The notes: generated by a model not told the origin, from the letters alone. 64,000 nucleotides of DNA from Pseudomonas sp. LD120 (GCF_009861525.1 NZ_WVHL01000005.1:1612001-1676000), one strand, 5' to 3'; shown: positions 26,541-36,033, counted from the first letter of the stretch. Numbers and translations are program-made.

Positions 26541-26580
26541 CAGCTAAAAAAGGGGCTTCACGGATGACCGGGAAGAACCA

Positions 26581-26608
26581 AAAAAGGCCCGCATGATGCG
26601 GGCCTTTT
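26581..26608. terminator. Bidirectional terminator between MFS gene and rapA
   Basis: A near-perfect palindrome AAAAGGCCCGCAT G ATGCGGGCCTTTT, with A and T runs on opposite sides, between the convergent genes. Confidence 0.92.
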
Positions 26609-26631
26609 GTTGAGCGGATGGAGCCGGGCAA

Positions 26632-29478
26632 TCAGCCCGCCACCAGCACCCGGATCGCTTCCAGGCGCAGGGCGGCTTTTTCCAGCATGGCCAGGCCCTG
26701 TTCGCGCTGTTTGCGCAAGGTCACCAACTCGCTGTCACGGACCGTCGGGTTGACTGCTTGCAACGCGGTCAGGCGCGCCAGCTCTTCATCGGTGTCCGCG
26801 GCCAGGCGTCGTTGCGCCTCGGCCACACGTTCGGCGTGACGCGGTGCGACCTTGGCTTCGCCAGCGTTGATCTTCGGCGCCAGTTGATCGCGCTGGGCCT
26901 GGATGAACTTGTTGGCGCTGGCCTTGGGTACACTTTCCAACTGGTCGTTCAGGGTTTCGAAGGCCACCCGAGCCGACAGATCGTTGCCATTGGCGTCCAG
27001 CAAGCAGCGCAGTGCGGCCGGTGGCAGGTAGCGACCCAGTTGCAGCGAACGCGGGGCAACCACTTCACTCACATACAGCAGCTCGAGCAGCACGGTACCG
27101 GGTTTCAGCGCCTTGTTCTTGATCAGGGCCACGGCGGTGTTGCCCATGGAGCCCGACAGCACCAGGTCCATGCCGCCTTGCACCATCGGGTGTTCCCAGG
27201 TGATGAACTGCATGTCCTCGCGGGACAGTGCTTGGTTGCGGTCATAGGTGATGGTCACGCCTTCGTCGTCGCCCAGGGGGAAGCTGGCATCGAGCATCTT
27301 CTCGCTGGGCTTGAGGATCAGGGCGTTTTCCGAGTGGTCCTCGCTGTCGATGCCGAAAGCGTCGAACAGGGTTTCCATGTAGATCGGCAGGGTGAACTGA
27401 TCGTCTTGCTCAAGGATCGCTTCCACCAGAGCATCGCCTTCGCCGGCACCGCCGGAGTTGAGTTCCAGCAGACGGTCGCGGCCAGTGTGCAGCTCGGCTT
27501 CCAGGCGTTCGCGTTCGCCGCGGGCCTCGTCGATCAGCGCTTGCCACTGCCCATCGTCGGCATTTTCCAGCAGCGGCAGCAGGCGTGGGCCGAACTGGTG
27601 TTGTAGGGCGTTGCCGGTCGGGCAGGTGTTGAGGAAGGCGTTCAGTGCTTCGTGGTACCACTGGAACAGGCGCTCTTGCGGGCTGGTTTCCAGGTACGGC
27701 ACGTGCAGTTCGATCACGTGTTTCTGGCCGATCCGGTCCAAGCGGCCGATGCGCTGTTCCAGCAGGTCTGGGTGCGACGGCAGATCGAACAGCACCAAGT
27801 GATGGGCGAACTGGAAGTTGCGGCCTTCACTGCCGATTTCCGAGCAGATCAGCACCTGGGCGCCGAACTCTTCATCGGCGAAGTAGGCTGCGGCGCGGTC
27901 GCGCTCAAGGATGTTCATGCCTTCATGGAACACCGTGGCGGGGATGCCGGAGCGCACGCGCAGGGCGTCTTCCAGGTCCATGGCGGTTTCCGCGTGGGCG
28001 CAGATCACCAGGACCTTGGTGCGCTTGAGCATCTTCAACTGGTCGATCAGCCACTCGACCCGCGGGTCGAACTTCCACCAACGCTCTTCGTCGCTGGCTT
28101 CTGGCTGAGCCTGGAAGCTGACTTCCGGGTACAGTTCGGCGTGTTCGCCCAGCGGCAGTTCCAGGTATTCGTCCGGGCAGGGCATCGGGTAGGCATGCAG
28201 CTTGCGCTCCGGGAAGCCCTGCACGGCGGCGCGGGTGTTGCGGAACAGCACGCGGCCGGTGCCGTGGCGGTCCAACAGCTCGCGCACCAGGCGTGCGCTG
28301 GCTTCGCTGTCGCCCTCGTTGACCGCCGCCAGCAGGGCTTCGCCCTCGTTGCCGAGGAAGCTTTGGATGGTTTCGTGGGCTTTTGGCGACAGGCTGCCTT
28401 TATCCAGCAGTTCCTGTACGGCTTCGGCCACGGGGCGGTAGTTTTCGCTCTCGGCACGGAAGGCCGCGAGGTCGTGGAAACGGTTCGGGTCCAGCAGGCG
28501 CAGACGGGCGAAGTGGCTGTCCTGGCCCAGTTGCTCCGGGGTCGCGGTCAGCAGCAGCACGCCGGGGATGGTCTCGGCCAACTGTTCCACCAGGGCGTAT
28601 TCCGGGCTGACCTGATCTTCGTGCCACACCAGGTGGTGGGCTTCGTCGACCACCATCAGATCCCAGCCGGCGGCGAACAGTGCGTCCTGGGCTTTCTCGT
28701 CGTCCACCAGCCACTCCAGGGCCACCAGGGCCAGTTGGGTGTCTTCGAACGGGTTGCTGGCATCGCTCTCGATAAAGCGTTCTTCATCGAACAGCGCCAC
28801 TTGCAGGTTGAAGCGGCGGCGCATTTCCACCAGCCACTGGTGCTGGAGGTTTTCCGGAACCAGGATCAGCACCCGATTGGCGCGACCCGATAGCAGCTGG
28901 CGATGGATCACCAGGCCGGCTTCGATGGTCTTGCCCAGACCCACTTCGTCCGCCAGGAGGACCCGCGGCGCGATGCGATCGGCCACTTCACGGGCAATGT
29001 GCAACTGGTGAGCGATGGGTTGGGCGCGCACGCCACCCAGGCCCCAGAGCGAGGATTGCAGCTGGCGGCTGGTGTGTTCCAGGGTGTGATAGCGCAGAGA
29101 GAACCAGGCCAGCGGGTCGATCTGGCCAGCGAACAGACGGTCGCTGGCCAGACGGAACTGGATGAAGTTCGAGAGCTGGGTTTCTGGCAGGGTGACGGCT
29201 TCGTTCTGCCCGTTGAGGCCGTGGTAGACCAGCAGGCCGTCGACGTCATCGACTTCCTGTACGGTCATTTTCCAGCCTTCGAAGTGGGTGATGCTGTCAC
29301 CCGGAGAGAACCTCACACGAGTGAGAGGTGCATTCCGTAGCGCATACTGGCGGGTGTCGCCAGTGGCCGGATAGAGCACGGTCAGCAAGCGACCGTCCTG
29401 TGCCAGAACGGTGCCTAAACCCAGCTCGGCTTCGCTGTCACTAATCCAGCGTTGCCCCGGTTGATACTGCTGCGCCAT
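26632..29478 (-). CDS. rapA: RNA polymerase-associated SWI2/SNF2 ATPase RapA
   Basis: Helicase-like ATPase of 948 residues that binds RNA polymerase and recycles it after transcription. Residues 1-110 are the tandem Tudor-like N-terminal region (PGQRWISDSEAELGLGTVL). Walker A LADEVGLGKTIEAGLVI, the DEAH motif VVDEAHHLVW and LLTATPEQLG make up the first RecA lobe. ICSEIGSEGRNFQFAHHLVLFDLP and QRIGRLDRIGQ belong to the second. The C-terminal 350 residues form the RapA_C domain. Length and order match E. coli RapA (968). Confidence 0.96.
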   Translation of the reverse strand: MAQQYQPGQRWISDSEAELGLGTVLAQDGRLLTVLYPATGDTRQYALRNAPLTRVRFSPGDSITHFEGWKMTVQEVDDVDGLLVYHGLNGQNEAVTLPETQLSNFIQFRLASDRLFAGQIDPLAWFSLRYHTLEHTSRQLQSSLWGLGGVRAQPIAHQLHIAREVADRIAPRVLLADEVGLGKTIEAGLVIHRQLLSGRANRVLILVPENLQHQWLVEMRRRFNLQVALFDEERFIESDASNPFEDTQLALVALEWLVDDEKAQDALFAAGWDLMVVDEAHHLVWHEDQVSPEYALVEQLAETIPGVLLLTATPEQLGQDSHFARLRLLDPNRFHDLAAFRAESENYRPVAEAVQELLDKGSLSPKAHETIQSFLGNEGEALLAAVNEGDSEASARLVRELLDRHGTGRVLFRNTRAAVQGFPERKLHAYPMPCPDEYLELPLGEHAELYPEVSFQAQPEASDEERWWKFDPRVEWLIDQLKMLKRTKVLVICAHAETAMDLEDALRVRSGIPATVFHEGMNILERDRAAAYFADEEFGAQVLICSEIGSEGRNFQFAHHLVLFDLPSHPDLLEQRIGRLDRIGQKHVIELHVPYLETSPQERLFQWYHEALNAFLNTCPTGNALQHQFGPRLLPLLENADDGQWQALIDEARGERERLEAELHTGRDRLLELNSGGAGEGDALVEAILEQDDQFTLPIYMETLFDAFGIDSEDHSENALILKPSEKMLDASFPLGDDEGVTITYDRNQALSREDMQFITWEHPMVQGGMDLVLSGSMGNTAVALIKNKALKPGTVLLELLYVSEVVAPRSLQLGRYLPPAALRCLLDANGNDLSARVAFETLNDQLESVPKASANKFIQAQRDQLAPKINAGEAKVAPRHAERVAEAQRRLAADTDEELARLTALQAVNPTVRDSELVTLRKQREQGLAMLEKAALRLEAIRVLVAG

Positions 29479-29697
29479 GCTGCCTGACTCCCGCTTTGAA
29501 AAAGCCGACTATCTTAACGGAACGATGCTTCTAGTCCAAAGAACTCTGATAAAACACCTGCACGATAAAGGTAGCGTAGAGCGGGCGTTCATCGGGGAGC
29601 CGGGCACTATCGGCTGACGACTGGGTCACAGTTTTACGACCGATGGCTCAAGTCGCCCATGCCGCAGCCGACAGCCTGCCGACAGGAGATCAATAAT

Positions 29698-30048
29698 ATG
29701 CTGCCACCGATGCTCCCTTTGAGCGCCGTGCCTATCACTTCCCAGCAGGACCCGGTGCGCCAGCGTCCGGATATCCCGCCGGTGGTGCCAGTGCAGGAAA
29801 GCTCCAATGAAAGCACCATTGATATGCAAAAGCGTGATGCCGAGCAGTCGGCATTGCTCTTGCGTGAGGAGCAGCAGCGCCAGCAACAAAAGCAACGGCG
29901 ACGCGAGCGCGAAGCTGAAGCCGAAGACGATTCGCAGGCGCACTCGGCAGTGCCAGGCGATGAGTTGAACGCCGACAATACCGTGCCAGTGGCACCCTTG
30001 ATCGAAGGTGCCCCGCGCCAGGGCTTGTGGGTGGACGTCGAGGTCTGA
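29698..30048 (+). CDS. Hypothetical Gln/Arg/Glu-rich protein
   Basis: A 116-residue protein from the ATG at 29698, behind AGGAG at 29684. The middle (residues 50-80) is a long charged helix with LREEQQRQQQKQRRREREAE, flanked by Pro-rich, probably unfolded ends. No domain is recognised. It is upstream of small genes and divergent from rapA. Short proteins of this style are usually just hypothetical in pseudomonads; coding is supported by the ribosome site and the sequence composition only. Confidence 0.6.
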   Translation: MLPPMLPLSAVPITSQQDPVRQRPDIPPVVPVQESSNESTIDMQKRDAEQSALLLREEQQRQQQKQRRREREAEAEDDSQAHSAVPGDELNADNTVPVAPLIEGAPRQGLWVDVEV

Positions 30049-30211
30049 GTGGCGAATAAGACATCCCCTGGCAGCGATTTTATTGCCGCAGTGCAGGTCT
30101 GATCACTGGTCAGGTGCGGCGCCACGTCGCATTATTGTCACCTCTGCCCGGGTCGCTCTGTATCTCCTCACAGGGCGGCTGATATTGATCTCGAGTGATG
30201 CAAGCCAAGCC

Positions 30212-30373
30212 ATGAATCAAGATGACAAGCTGATCGACCTGAACACTGAGCGCGCCAAGCGCGTGCATGATCTCAATGAAAAGCGCTTGAATGAGGTGCG
30301 TCAGGCATTCGAGCAAGCCATGCCTTTGGGTAAAACCAAGAAAAAGCCGAAAAACAAACCGAAAAAGCGCTGA
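30212..30373 (+). CDS. Small hypothetical basic protein
   Basis: A 53-residue protein starting at the ATG at 30212 (MNQDDKLIDLNTERAKRVHD) and ending with a lysine-rich tail (KTKKKPKNKPKKR). It is likely helical and highly charged, perhaps nucleic-acid or protein binding, but there is no recognised domain. It lies between the 116-residue gene and the probable ccoM. Confidence 0.6.
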   Translation: MNQDDKLIDLNTERAKRVHDLNEKRLNEVRQAFEQAMPLGKTKKKPKNKPKKR

Positions 30374-30438
30374 ACAGGGCGCTTTCTGTTGATTTGGATC
30401 AGTTATTCCCCCTTCCTCCCGCCCTGTCTTGGGCGACA

Positions 30439-30452
30439 TTGACCCCGGTCAA
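30439..30452. promoter_or_regulatory. Anr/FNR box upstream of ccoM
   Basis: TTGACCCCGGTCAA is a dyad close to the Anr consensus TTGAT-N4-ATCAA. With TTAACT at 30474-30479 as -10, the start point falls near 30486. The box centre (30445.5) is then near -41, the normal class II position for activation. Anr is the oxygen-responsive regulator of Pseudomonas. Confidence 0.6.
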
Positions 30453-30517
30453 TTTTCCCCGCCGCCTGTTTGGTTAACTTAGCCCCATCGCAACAGGGCA
30501 AGAGCAGGAGGCCAGTC

Positions 30518-30634
30518 ATGTTTTTCGACAATGTGGTGATCGCCGGAGTGCTGACTGTCGGCCTCATGGTTCTGTTTTTCGCAGGGTTTGGATTCTTCAT
30601 CTGGAAAGACGCAAATAAGCGCAAGAAACCTTAG
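30518..30634 (+). CDS. ccoM: Probable cbb3 oxidase small subunit CcoM
   Basis: A 38-residue protein (MFFDNVVIAGVLTVGLMVLF at the start) with one transmembrane helix and a basic tail (WKDANKRKKP). Sequence, size and topology match my memory of CcoM, the single-helix subunit of Pseudomonas cbb3 oxidase, which stabilises the complex. AGGAGG lies 5-10 bases before the ATG. The Anr box upstream fits an oxygen-controlled respiratory gene. No other oxidase gene is in the window; in pseudomonads ccoM is normally not next to ccoNOP. Confidence 0.65.
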   Translation: MFFDNVVIAGVLTVGLMVLFFAGFGFFIWKDANKRKKP

Positions 30635-30668
30635 GTCTTTCCAGGGCAACGAGCACGCAAGGCATTTT

Positions 30669-30694
30669 GGGCAACTTCGGTTGCCCTTTTTTTT
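30669..30694 (+). terminator. Intrinsic terminator after ccoM
   Basis: GGGCAAC TTCG GTTGCCC followed by eight T residues, 35 bases after the ccoM stop. The UUCG tetraloop is very stable. Confidence 0.92.
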
Positions 30695-30717
30695 GCCTGT
30701 AAGAAAGTGCGAGCGAA

Positions 30718-30749
30718 AAAAAAGGTGCGTCCGAGGACGCACCTTTTTT
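30718..30749. terminator. Bidirectional terminator ccoM / phosphate transporter
   Basis: A 15-bp perfect stem AAAAAAGGTGCGTCC / GGACGCACCTTTTTT with a 2-base loop, just before the end of the phosphate transporter gene. It stops transcription in both directions. Confidence 0.92.
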
Positions 30750-30762
30750 CGCTGGGCGTGTA

Positions 30763-32238
30763 TCAGTTGCCCAGAATCGTGGACGCCAGCCAGAACAGGC
30801 CGGCAGACAGCGCCACGGTGGCCGGCAGTGTCAGAACCCATGCCATGAGGATGGTTCTCACCGTACCGCCCTGCAGACCGCTCTTGTTGGCGACCATGGT
30901 CCCGGCTACGCCGGAAGACAGCACGTGGGTGGTGGAGACCGGGAGGCTGAAGATGTTGGCCAGGCCAATCAAGCCTGCCGCAGTGATCTGTGCCGACATG
31001 CCCTGGGCGTAGGTCATGCCTTGCTTGCCGATCTTTTCGCCAATGGTCAGCACGACGCGCTTCCAGCCGATCATGGTGCCCATGCCGAGCGCCAGAGCAA
31101 CGGCCAGAATCACCCAGAACGGTGCGTACTCGGTGGTGGCGGTCAGGTCCTTGCGCAACTTGTCCAGGTCAGCCTTTTCACGGGTTGACAGGTTCGGCAG
31201 TTTGCCCACTTTCTTCGCCGTGTCATCCAGACACAGCAAGTAGCGACGCACTTCGATGCGGCTTTCCGGCGACAGCGAGTGGTAGTCGGCGACACCCTTG
31301 AGGCTGCTCAGCAGGGCGCTGATGGTGGGCTCAGTCTGTTGCGGGTTGCAGCGGAATTTGCCCGGCAGGTCGTCTTTTACGCTCTTGCCCAGGGCCAGGA
31401 ATTCGCCCAGAGAGTCGTGGTTGCGTTCATAGAACTGACTCAGGTGCAGGGTCGCGTCGCGGGTCCGTTCGATCTGGTAGGTGGTGCTGTTGAGGTCCAG
31501 CACGAACTGCGCAGGCACGATGCCGATCAGTACCAACATGATCAAGCCAATACCTTTTTGGCCGTCGTTGGAACCGTGGACAAAGCTTACCGCCATGGCC
31601 GAGATCACCAAAACCAGACGGTTCCAGAACGGCGGATGCTTCTTGTCATCGACTTTGCGGCGCTGTTCCGGGGTTTTGTGCATCTTGGAGATCGGTCGCC
31701 ACCATTTCAGGCCGATCAATACCAGCGCTGCAATAATAAAGCCGGCCATTGGCGAGAACACCAGGGACGCGCCGATATCGATCGCCTTCTGCCAGTTCAC
31801 GCCATCTCCCAGGGGGATGTCATTGAGCAGGGCGTTGGCCAGGCCGACACCGAGGATCGAACCGATCAGCGTGTGCGAGCTGGAGGCGGGAATACCGAAG
31901 TACCAAGTGCCCAGGTTCCAGGTGATGGCAGCGGCCAGCAACGAGAAGACCATTGCCAGACCGTGCCCGGTGTTGACATTGATCAGCAGTTCTACCGGCA
32001 GCAGGTGGACGATGGCGTAAGCCACGCCAACGCCGCCCAGCAACACGCCGAGGAAATTGAAAACACCGGAAAAAAATACAGCCAGGTGCGGCGGCATGGC
32101 TTTGGTGTAGATAACAGTGGCAACCGCATTAGCGGTGTCATGAAAGCCGTTGATGAACTCGTAGGCGAGGACAAAAGCCAGGGCGAGCAAGAGGCTCACA
32201 AGCACCCACGCATCCAGTCCGCTGAATAAATCGATCAT
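30763..32238 (-). CDS. PiT-family inorganic phosphate transporter
   Basis: Low-affinity phosphate/metal symporter of 491 residues. N-terminal FVLAYEFINGFHDTANAVAT and GLANIFSLPVSTTHVLSSGVAGTM are the twin PiT signatures, each with conserved Asn and Asp. A long central cytoplasmic loop (about residues 190-370) separates the two membrane halves. The length is close to the E. coli Pit protein (499). I see no Pho box upstream, in keeping with a constitutive transporter. It has its own promoter in the 375-base gap upstream. Confidence 0.94.
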   Translation of the reverse strand: MIDLFSGLDAWVLVSLLLALAFVLAYEFINGFHDTANAVATVIYTKAMPPHLAVFFSGVFNFLGVLLGGVGVAYAIVHLLPVELLINVNTGHGLAMVFSLLAAAITWNLGTWYFGIPASSSHTLIGSILGVGLANALLNDIPLGDGVNWQKAIDIGASLVFSPMAGFIIAALVLIGLKWWRPISKMHKTPEQRRKVDDKKHPPFWNRLVLVISAMAVSFVHGSNDGQKGIGLIMLVLIGIVPAQFVLDLNSTTYQIERTRDATLHLSQFYERNHDSLGEFLALGKSVKDDLPGKFRCNPQQTEPTISALLSSLKGVADYHSLSPESRIEVRRYLLCLDDTAKKVGKLPNLSTREKADLDKLRKDLTATTEYAPFWVILAVALALGMGTMIGWKRVVLTIGEKIGKQGMTYAQGMSAQITAAGLIGLANIFSLPVSTTHVLSSGVAGTMVANKSGLQGGTVRTILMAWVLTLPATVALSAGLFWLASTILGN

Positions 32239-32613
32239 TTAGGTTTTCTGACCCGGTCATAAGGGGGCGCGATTATGCCAGAAAACCCTGGTAATCAATG
32301 CACAAGGTGCTCGTCGGTAACATTCTTCAACGAAAAAACTGACCGGGAGCAGCGTTTTCTTTGATTTCTATTATGCGCGGCAAGCCATTGATTTTACTGG
32401 GCTGGACGCAGCGGCCGAGGAAATGACAGGGAGCTTGCAAGAGTTAAAACGCTTGTATGAAATTTCAACATAAGGGCTTGTCGGGTGCCGTTTTTCGCCC
32501 GGATAGAGCGCGGCGGCGAAGGGCTCGAGGTAGCGAGCGACAATGATCTGTCCGGCCGCTGAGGTCATCGAGCGGACAAGGGTGCAAGCCCTGAAAAAGT
32601 CAGGCGGGCAGCA
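32239..32613. other. Intergenic region upstream of the phosphate transporter
   Basis: A 375-base gap between the start of the phosphate transporter gene and the end of a small minus-strand gene. It should hold the transporter promoter. No further signal is recognised. Confidence 0.4.
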
Positions 32614-32814
32614 CTATGGCTGTTCGGCCTTGAGTTCCTTTTCCATTTTTTGCAGTTCTTGAGTGAACGCTTGGTCACGAACACTGGCGCGTTTGCGCCA
32701 AGGTTTGCGTTCAGGTTCGGGCTGGGCTGCATAGCGGGTGATTTCACCGCCGTAAACTTCCTTGTAACGTTGTTCCTGGCGCTCAAGTTCCGCGCGCAGT
32801 TCGTCTTTTGTCAC
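32614..32814 (-). CDS. Small hypothetical charged protein
   Basis: A 66-residue protein from a GTG start at 32814 (TKDELRAELERQEQRYKEVY). The frame runs to 32871 but its extra residues lack coding character. The protein is helical and very rich in Glu, Lys and Arg (QELQKMEKELKAEQ at the end). No known domain. The function is unknown. Confidence 0.6.
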   Translation of the reverse strand: MTKDELRAELERQEQRYKEVYGGEITRYAAQPEPERKPWRKRASVRDQAFTQELQKMEKELKAEQP

Positions 32815-33499
32815 AGTGTTACCTAATTGATGAGAGGTCCATTCCGGTGCTACGCATTGCCTGTGAGCCACTTTAAAGAATCGGCTTCACGACCTGTTGA
32901 GTCCTGACACCTGATCCTTTCAAGCGTGCCTATTGTTGCATGCGGCCACGTCACCGGATGAAAACGACTGTCGTAGCAACAGTGTTGTTGGCTGCAAGCG
33001 GTTTGGCCGAATCTGATTTGAGGTCAAGCGCTTGCGGAGGATGACCGATTGTAGCCTCAGGTCACCTGAATGAGTGCGGATGGGAGTGACTCCGCTTTTC
33101 TCACTCCAGCAGTATAGCTTCGGAGAAGAATAACTCTATTGCTGATTAGTTTTAAACAGTCAACTTTATTGTGAGGATTTTGTGACACGTAAGTTCTAGT
33201 CATTTCCTACATGATCGGTGCCGTCGACGTACTCTACTGACGGAAACCTATATGGGACGAGTTACTTATTTATACAAGTGACGGGCTGAGGAAATACTGA
33301 GCGTGTTACCTGGCAGTTGCCGTTTACTGCTGCCAATCATTGCAATCAATGCGCGGAATACAGCGCTGCGATGGTCTGCGTGGTGGATTGCGATAATCGG
33401 TCGACGGTTCGATAATCGCCCAATGTTGCGGGTACCAGCTTGTGTTGACGCTCCAATACGGCTTGTAATACGGCAGAATTTCGTCGCAGAGAACCTGAC
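32815..33499. other. Intergenic region upstream of pcaR
   Basis: This 685-base gap contains the small gene promoter on one side and the pcaR promoter with two operator-like repeats at 33391-33421 on the other. Bases 33110-33310 are A+T-rich. A frame at 33303-33503 runs through the operators and is rejected as a gene. I see no RNA gene that I can name. Confidence 0.5.
33391..33421 (+). promoter_or_regulatory. PcaR-type operators before pcaR
   Basis: Two direct copies of CGATAATCG (33391-33399 and 33410-33418), 19 bases apart, the second within GTTCGATAATCGCCC. They match the PcaR binding sequence known from P. putida (GTTCGATAATCGCAC) and the arrangement before pcaI here. They lie about 80-110 bases before pcaR, so autoregulation is likely. 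Confidence 0.7.
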
Positions 33500-34342
33500 A
33501 TGAACGATCAGATGCGTAATTCCTTTACCTCAGTAGCGCCGCCGATTGTGGCCTCCGCGGCGAAGAGGATTCAGGCGTTGACCGGTGACCCTGATTTCAT
33601 GACTTCTCTGGCCCGGGGGTTGGCGGTGGTGCAGGCGTTCCAGGAGCGCAAGCGCCACCTGACCATTGCCCAGATCAGCCACCGTACGGAGATTCCGCGG
33701 GCGGCGGTGCGTCGCTGTCTGCATACCTTGATCAAGTTGGGGTACGCCACCACCGACGGGCGCACTTATTCGTTGCTGCCCAAGGTGTTGACCCTGGGCC
33801 ATGCCTACCTGTCGTCGACGCCCCTGGCAGTGTCTGCGCAACCCTATCTGGATCGCATGAGCGAGCAACTCCATGAAGCCTGCAACATGGCCACGCTGGA
33901 AGGTGATGACATTCTCTATATTGCCCGTTCAGCCACGACTCAGCGGCTGATTTCCGTCGATCTTTCGGTGGGTGGGCGGCTGCCGGCGTACTGCACTTCC
34001 ATGGGGCGGATTCTGCTGGCCGCGCTGGATGACTTGTCGCTCCACGAATACCTTGAACACGCCGATCTGCAGGCCAAGACCAGCCGGACCCTGCACACCC
34101 CCGAAGCGCTGTTGGAATGCTTGCAGCAAGTGCGTCAGCAAGGTTGGTGCATTGTTGATCAGGAACTGGAGCAGGGGCTGCGCTCCATTGCGGTGCCGGT
34201 ATACGACGCTTCCGGTCAGGTGCTGGCGGCGCTGAATGTCAGTACGCACGCCGCTCGGGTCAGTCGTGCCGAGCTGGAACAGCGCTTTCTGCCTGGTTTA
34301 TTGAGCGCCAGTCGCGACCTCAGTGCTCAGCTGTTTGCGTAA
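33500..34342 (+). CDS. pcaR: IclR-type regulator of the pca genes, PcaR
   Basis: A 280-residue transcriptional activator that responds to beta-ketoadipate. Residues 30-100 form the IclR winged helix-turn-helix (LARGLAVVQAFQERKRHLT, then RAAVRRCLHTLIKLGYATTDG). The C-terminal effector domain shows SVGGRLPAYCTSMGRILLAAL and GWCIVDQELEQGLRSIAVPV. The position directly upstream of pcaK and the rest of the pca locus confirms the assignment. ATG at 33500 is preceded by a plausible AGAGAACC. Operators before the gene suggest self-control. Confidence 0.94.
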   Translation: MNDQMRNSFTSVAPPIVASAAKRIQALTGDPDFMTSLARGLAVVQAFQERKRHLTIAQISHRTEIPRAAVRRCLHTLIKLGYATTDGRTYSLLPKVLTLGHAYLSSTPLAVSAQPYLDRMSEQLHEACNMATLEGDDILYIARSATTQRLISVDLSVGGRLPAYCTSMGRILLAALDDLSLHEYLEHADLQAKTSRTLHTPEALLECLQQVRQQGWCIVDQELEQGLRSIAVPVYDASGQVLAALNVSTHAARVSRAELEQRFLPGLLSASRDLSAQLFA

Positions 34343-34345
34343 GCT

Positions 34346-34360
34346 GTTCGATAAACGCAC
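34346..34360 (+). promoter_or_regulatory. PcaR-type operator before pcaK
   Basis: GTTCGATAAACGCAC differs at one position from the P. putida PcaR box. It lies 272 bases before the pcaK start, just after the end of pcaR. A second copy 19 bases away, seen at the other two promoters, is not clear here. Confidence 0.6.
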
Positions 34361-34631
34361 AGATACTCCTCTGGCGAATTGACGCTGTTTCCCTCGGCTC
34401 ATTAATGTCGCGGCAGCGTCATCGGCGGCAAACAGGTGTTGCCTGCCCGCGGTCGATGGCCCGTCCCATAATAAAGAAGAGGCCCACTCATGAGCACGCT
34501 CTCCCCGCGCCGTTGCCACGACCGCTCTTGTCGTCCTGCTCGAATCGCCTGATTCCGCTCCTCCTCGTTACGTGAACTGATCAGCCTTGGCAGCATGCGC
34601 TTGCCTGCGTTTTAGTGTGGAAATAAAAATA

Positions 34632-35978
34632 ATGAATCAACCCCAATCTGCTGTTGGCAACTGCCTCGATGTGCAGTCCTTTATCAATGCCCAACCCTTG
34701 TCCCGTTACCAATGGCGAGTGGTGATCCTGTGTTTCCTGATTGTCTTCCTCGATGGCTTGGACACTGCGGCCATGGGCTTCATCGCCCCGGCACTGTCCC
34801 AGGACTGGGGGATCGACCGCGCCAGCCTTGGTCCGGTGATGAGCGCCGCGCTGATCGGCATGGTGTTCGGCGCTCTGGGTTCCGGGCCGCTGGCTGACCG
34901 TTTCGGCCGCAAAGTGGTGCTGGTGGGGGCAGTGTTCTTGTTTGGCGCGTTTAGTCTGGCGTCGGCCTACAGCAGCAATGTCGACCAGTTGCTGGTTTTG
35001 CGCTTTCTTACCGGCCTCGGATTGGGAGCGGGCATGCCCAATGCCACTACATTGCTTTCGGAATACACCCCTGAGCGGCACAAATCGTTGCTGGTAACCA
35101 GCATGTTCTGCGGCTTCAACCTGGGCATGGCGGGCGGCGGTTTCATTTCCGCCAAGCTGATTCCCGCCTTTGGTTGGCACAGTCTGTTGTTGATCGGCGG
35201 GGTTCTGCCGTTGATCCTGACCCTGGTGCTGGTGGTCTGGCTGCCAGAGTCGGCGCGCTACCTGGTGGTGCGCAATCGCGGCACTGACAAGGTGCGCAAA
35301 ACCTTGGCCCCGATTGCCCCGGCAATCGTCGGCGAGGCCGGCAGCTTCAGCGTGCCGGAACAGAAGACGGTGAAGGCGCGTAACGTTTTTGCGGTGATCT
35401 TCTCCGGTGCTTACAGCGTCGGCACCTTGCTGCTGTGGTTGACCTATTTCATGGGTTTGGTGATCGTCTATCTGCTGACCAGTTGGTTGCCGACCTTGAT
35501 GCGCGACAGCGGCGCCAGCATGGAGCAGGCCGCCTTCATTGGTGCCTTGTTCCAGTTCGGTGGGGTGCTTAGCGCCGTGGGCGTGGGCTGGGCCATGGAC
35601 CGTTTCAATCCGCACAAGGTGATTGGCTGTTTTTACCTGCTGGCCGGGGTCTTCGCCTACGCCGTTGGGCAGAGCCTGGGCAATATCACCTTACTGGCCA
35701 TTCTGGTGCTGATCGCCGGCATGTGCGTCAACGGCGCGCAATCGGCGATGCCCTCCCTGGCGGCGCGTTTCTATCCGACCCAGGGGCGTGCCACGGGGGT
35801 GTCCTGGATGCTCGGCATCGGCCGTTTCGGCGCCATTCTCGGTGCCTGGATGGGCGCCACCCTGCTGGGCCTGGGTTGGAACTTCGAACAGGTACTGACC
35901 GCCCTGGTGATTCCGGCGGCCTTGGCCACTACGGCGGTGGTGATCAAAGGCATGGTCAGTCACGCGGATGCGACCTGA
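34632..35978 (+). CDS. pcaK: 4-hydroxybenzoate/protocatechuate MFS transporter PcaK
   Basis: A 448-residue 12-helix aromatic-acid:H+ symporter; the length equals P. putida PcaK. The start is the ATG at 34632, since upstream residues of the open frame do not resemble PcaK. DGLDTAAMGFIAPALSQDW carries the conserved Asp of helix 1, GPLADRFGRKVVLVG is the MFS A-motif, and RFLTGLGLGAGMPNATTL lies in helix 4. It imports 4-hydroxybenzoate and protocatechuate and also serves chemotaxis in P. putida. Operator GTTCGATAAACGCAC precedes it. Confidence 0.93.
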   Translation: MNQPQSAVGNCLDVQSFINAQPLSRYQWRVVILCFLIVFLDGLDTAAMGFIAPALSQDWGIDRASLGPVMSAALIGMVFGALGSGPLADRFGRKVVLVGAVFLFGAFSLASAYSSNVDQLLVLRFLTGLGLGAGMPNATTLLSEYTPERHKSLLVTSMFCGFNLGMAGGGFISAKLIPAFGWHSLLLIGGVLPLILTLVLVVWLPESARYLVVRNRGTDKVRKTLAPIAPAIVGEAGSFSVPEQKTVKARNVFAVIFSGAYSVGTLLLWLTYFMGLVIVYLLTSWLPTLMRDSGASMEQAAFIGALFQFGGVLSAVGVGWAMDRFNPHKVIGCFYLLAGVFAYAVGQSLGNITLLAILVLIAGMCVNGAQSAMPSLAARFYPTQGRATGVSWMLGIGRFGAILGAWMGATLLGLGWNFEQVLTALVIPAALATTAVVIKGMVSHADAT

Positions 35979-36033
35979 CGGCATCTCGCCCCGCTGTGCG
36001 ATCGGGCCCGCAGGGCACGCTGCTCCTGAAGGC

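Noticed and set aside
33303..33503. 66-residue frame upstream of pcaR
   Set aside because: It runs through the two PcaR-type operators, overlaps the pcaR start and has no ribosome site or family features.
34581..35615. Long minus-strand frame over pcaK
   Set aside because: pcaK on the plus strand has clear transporter motifs; the antisense translation is a Gln/His-rich shadow.
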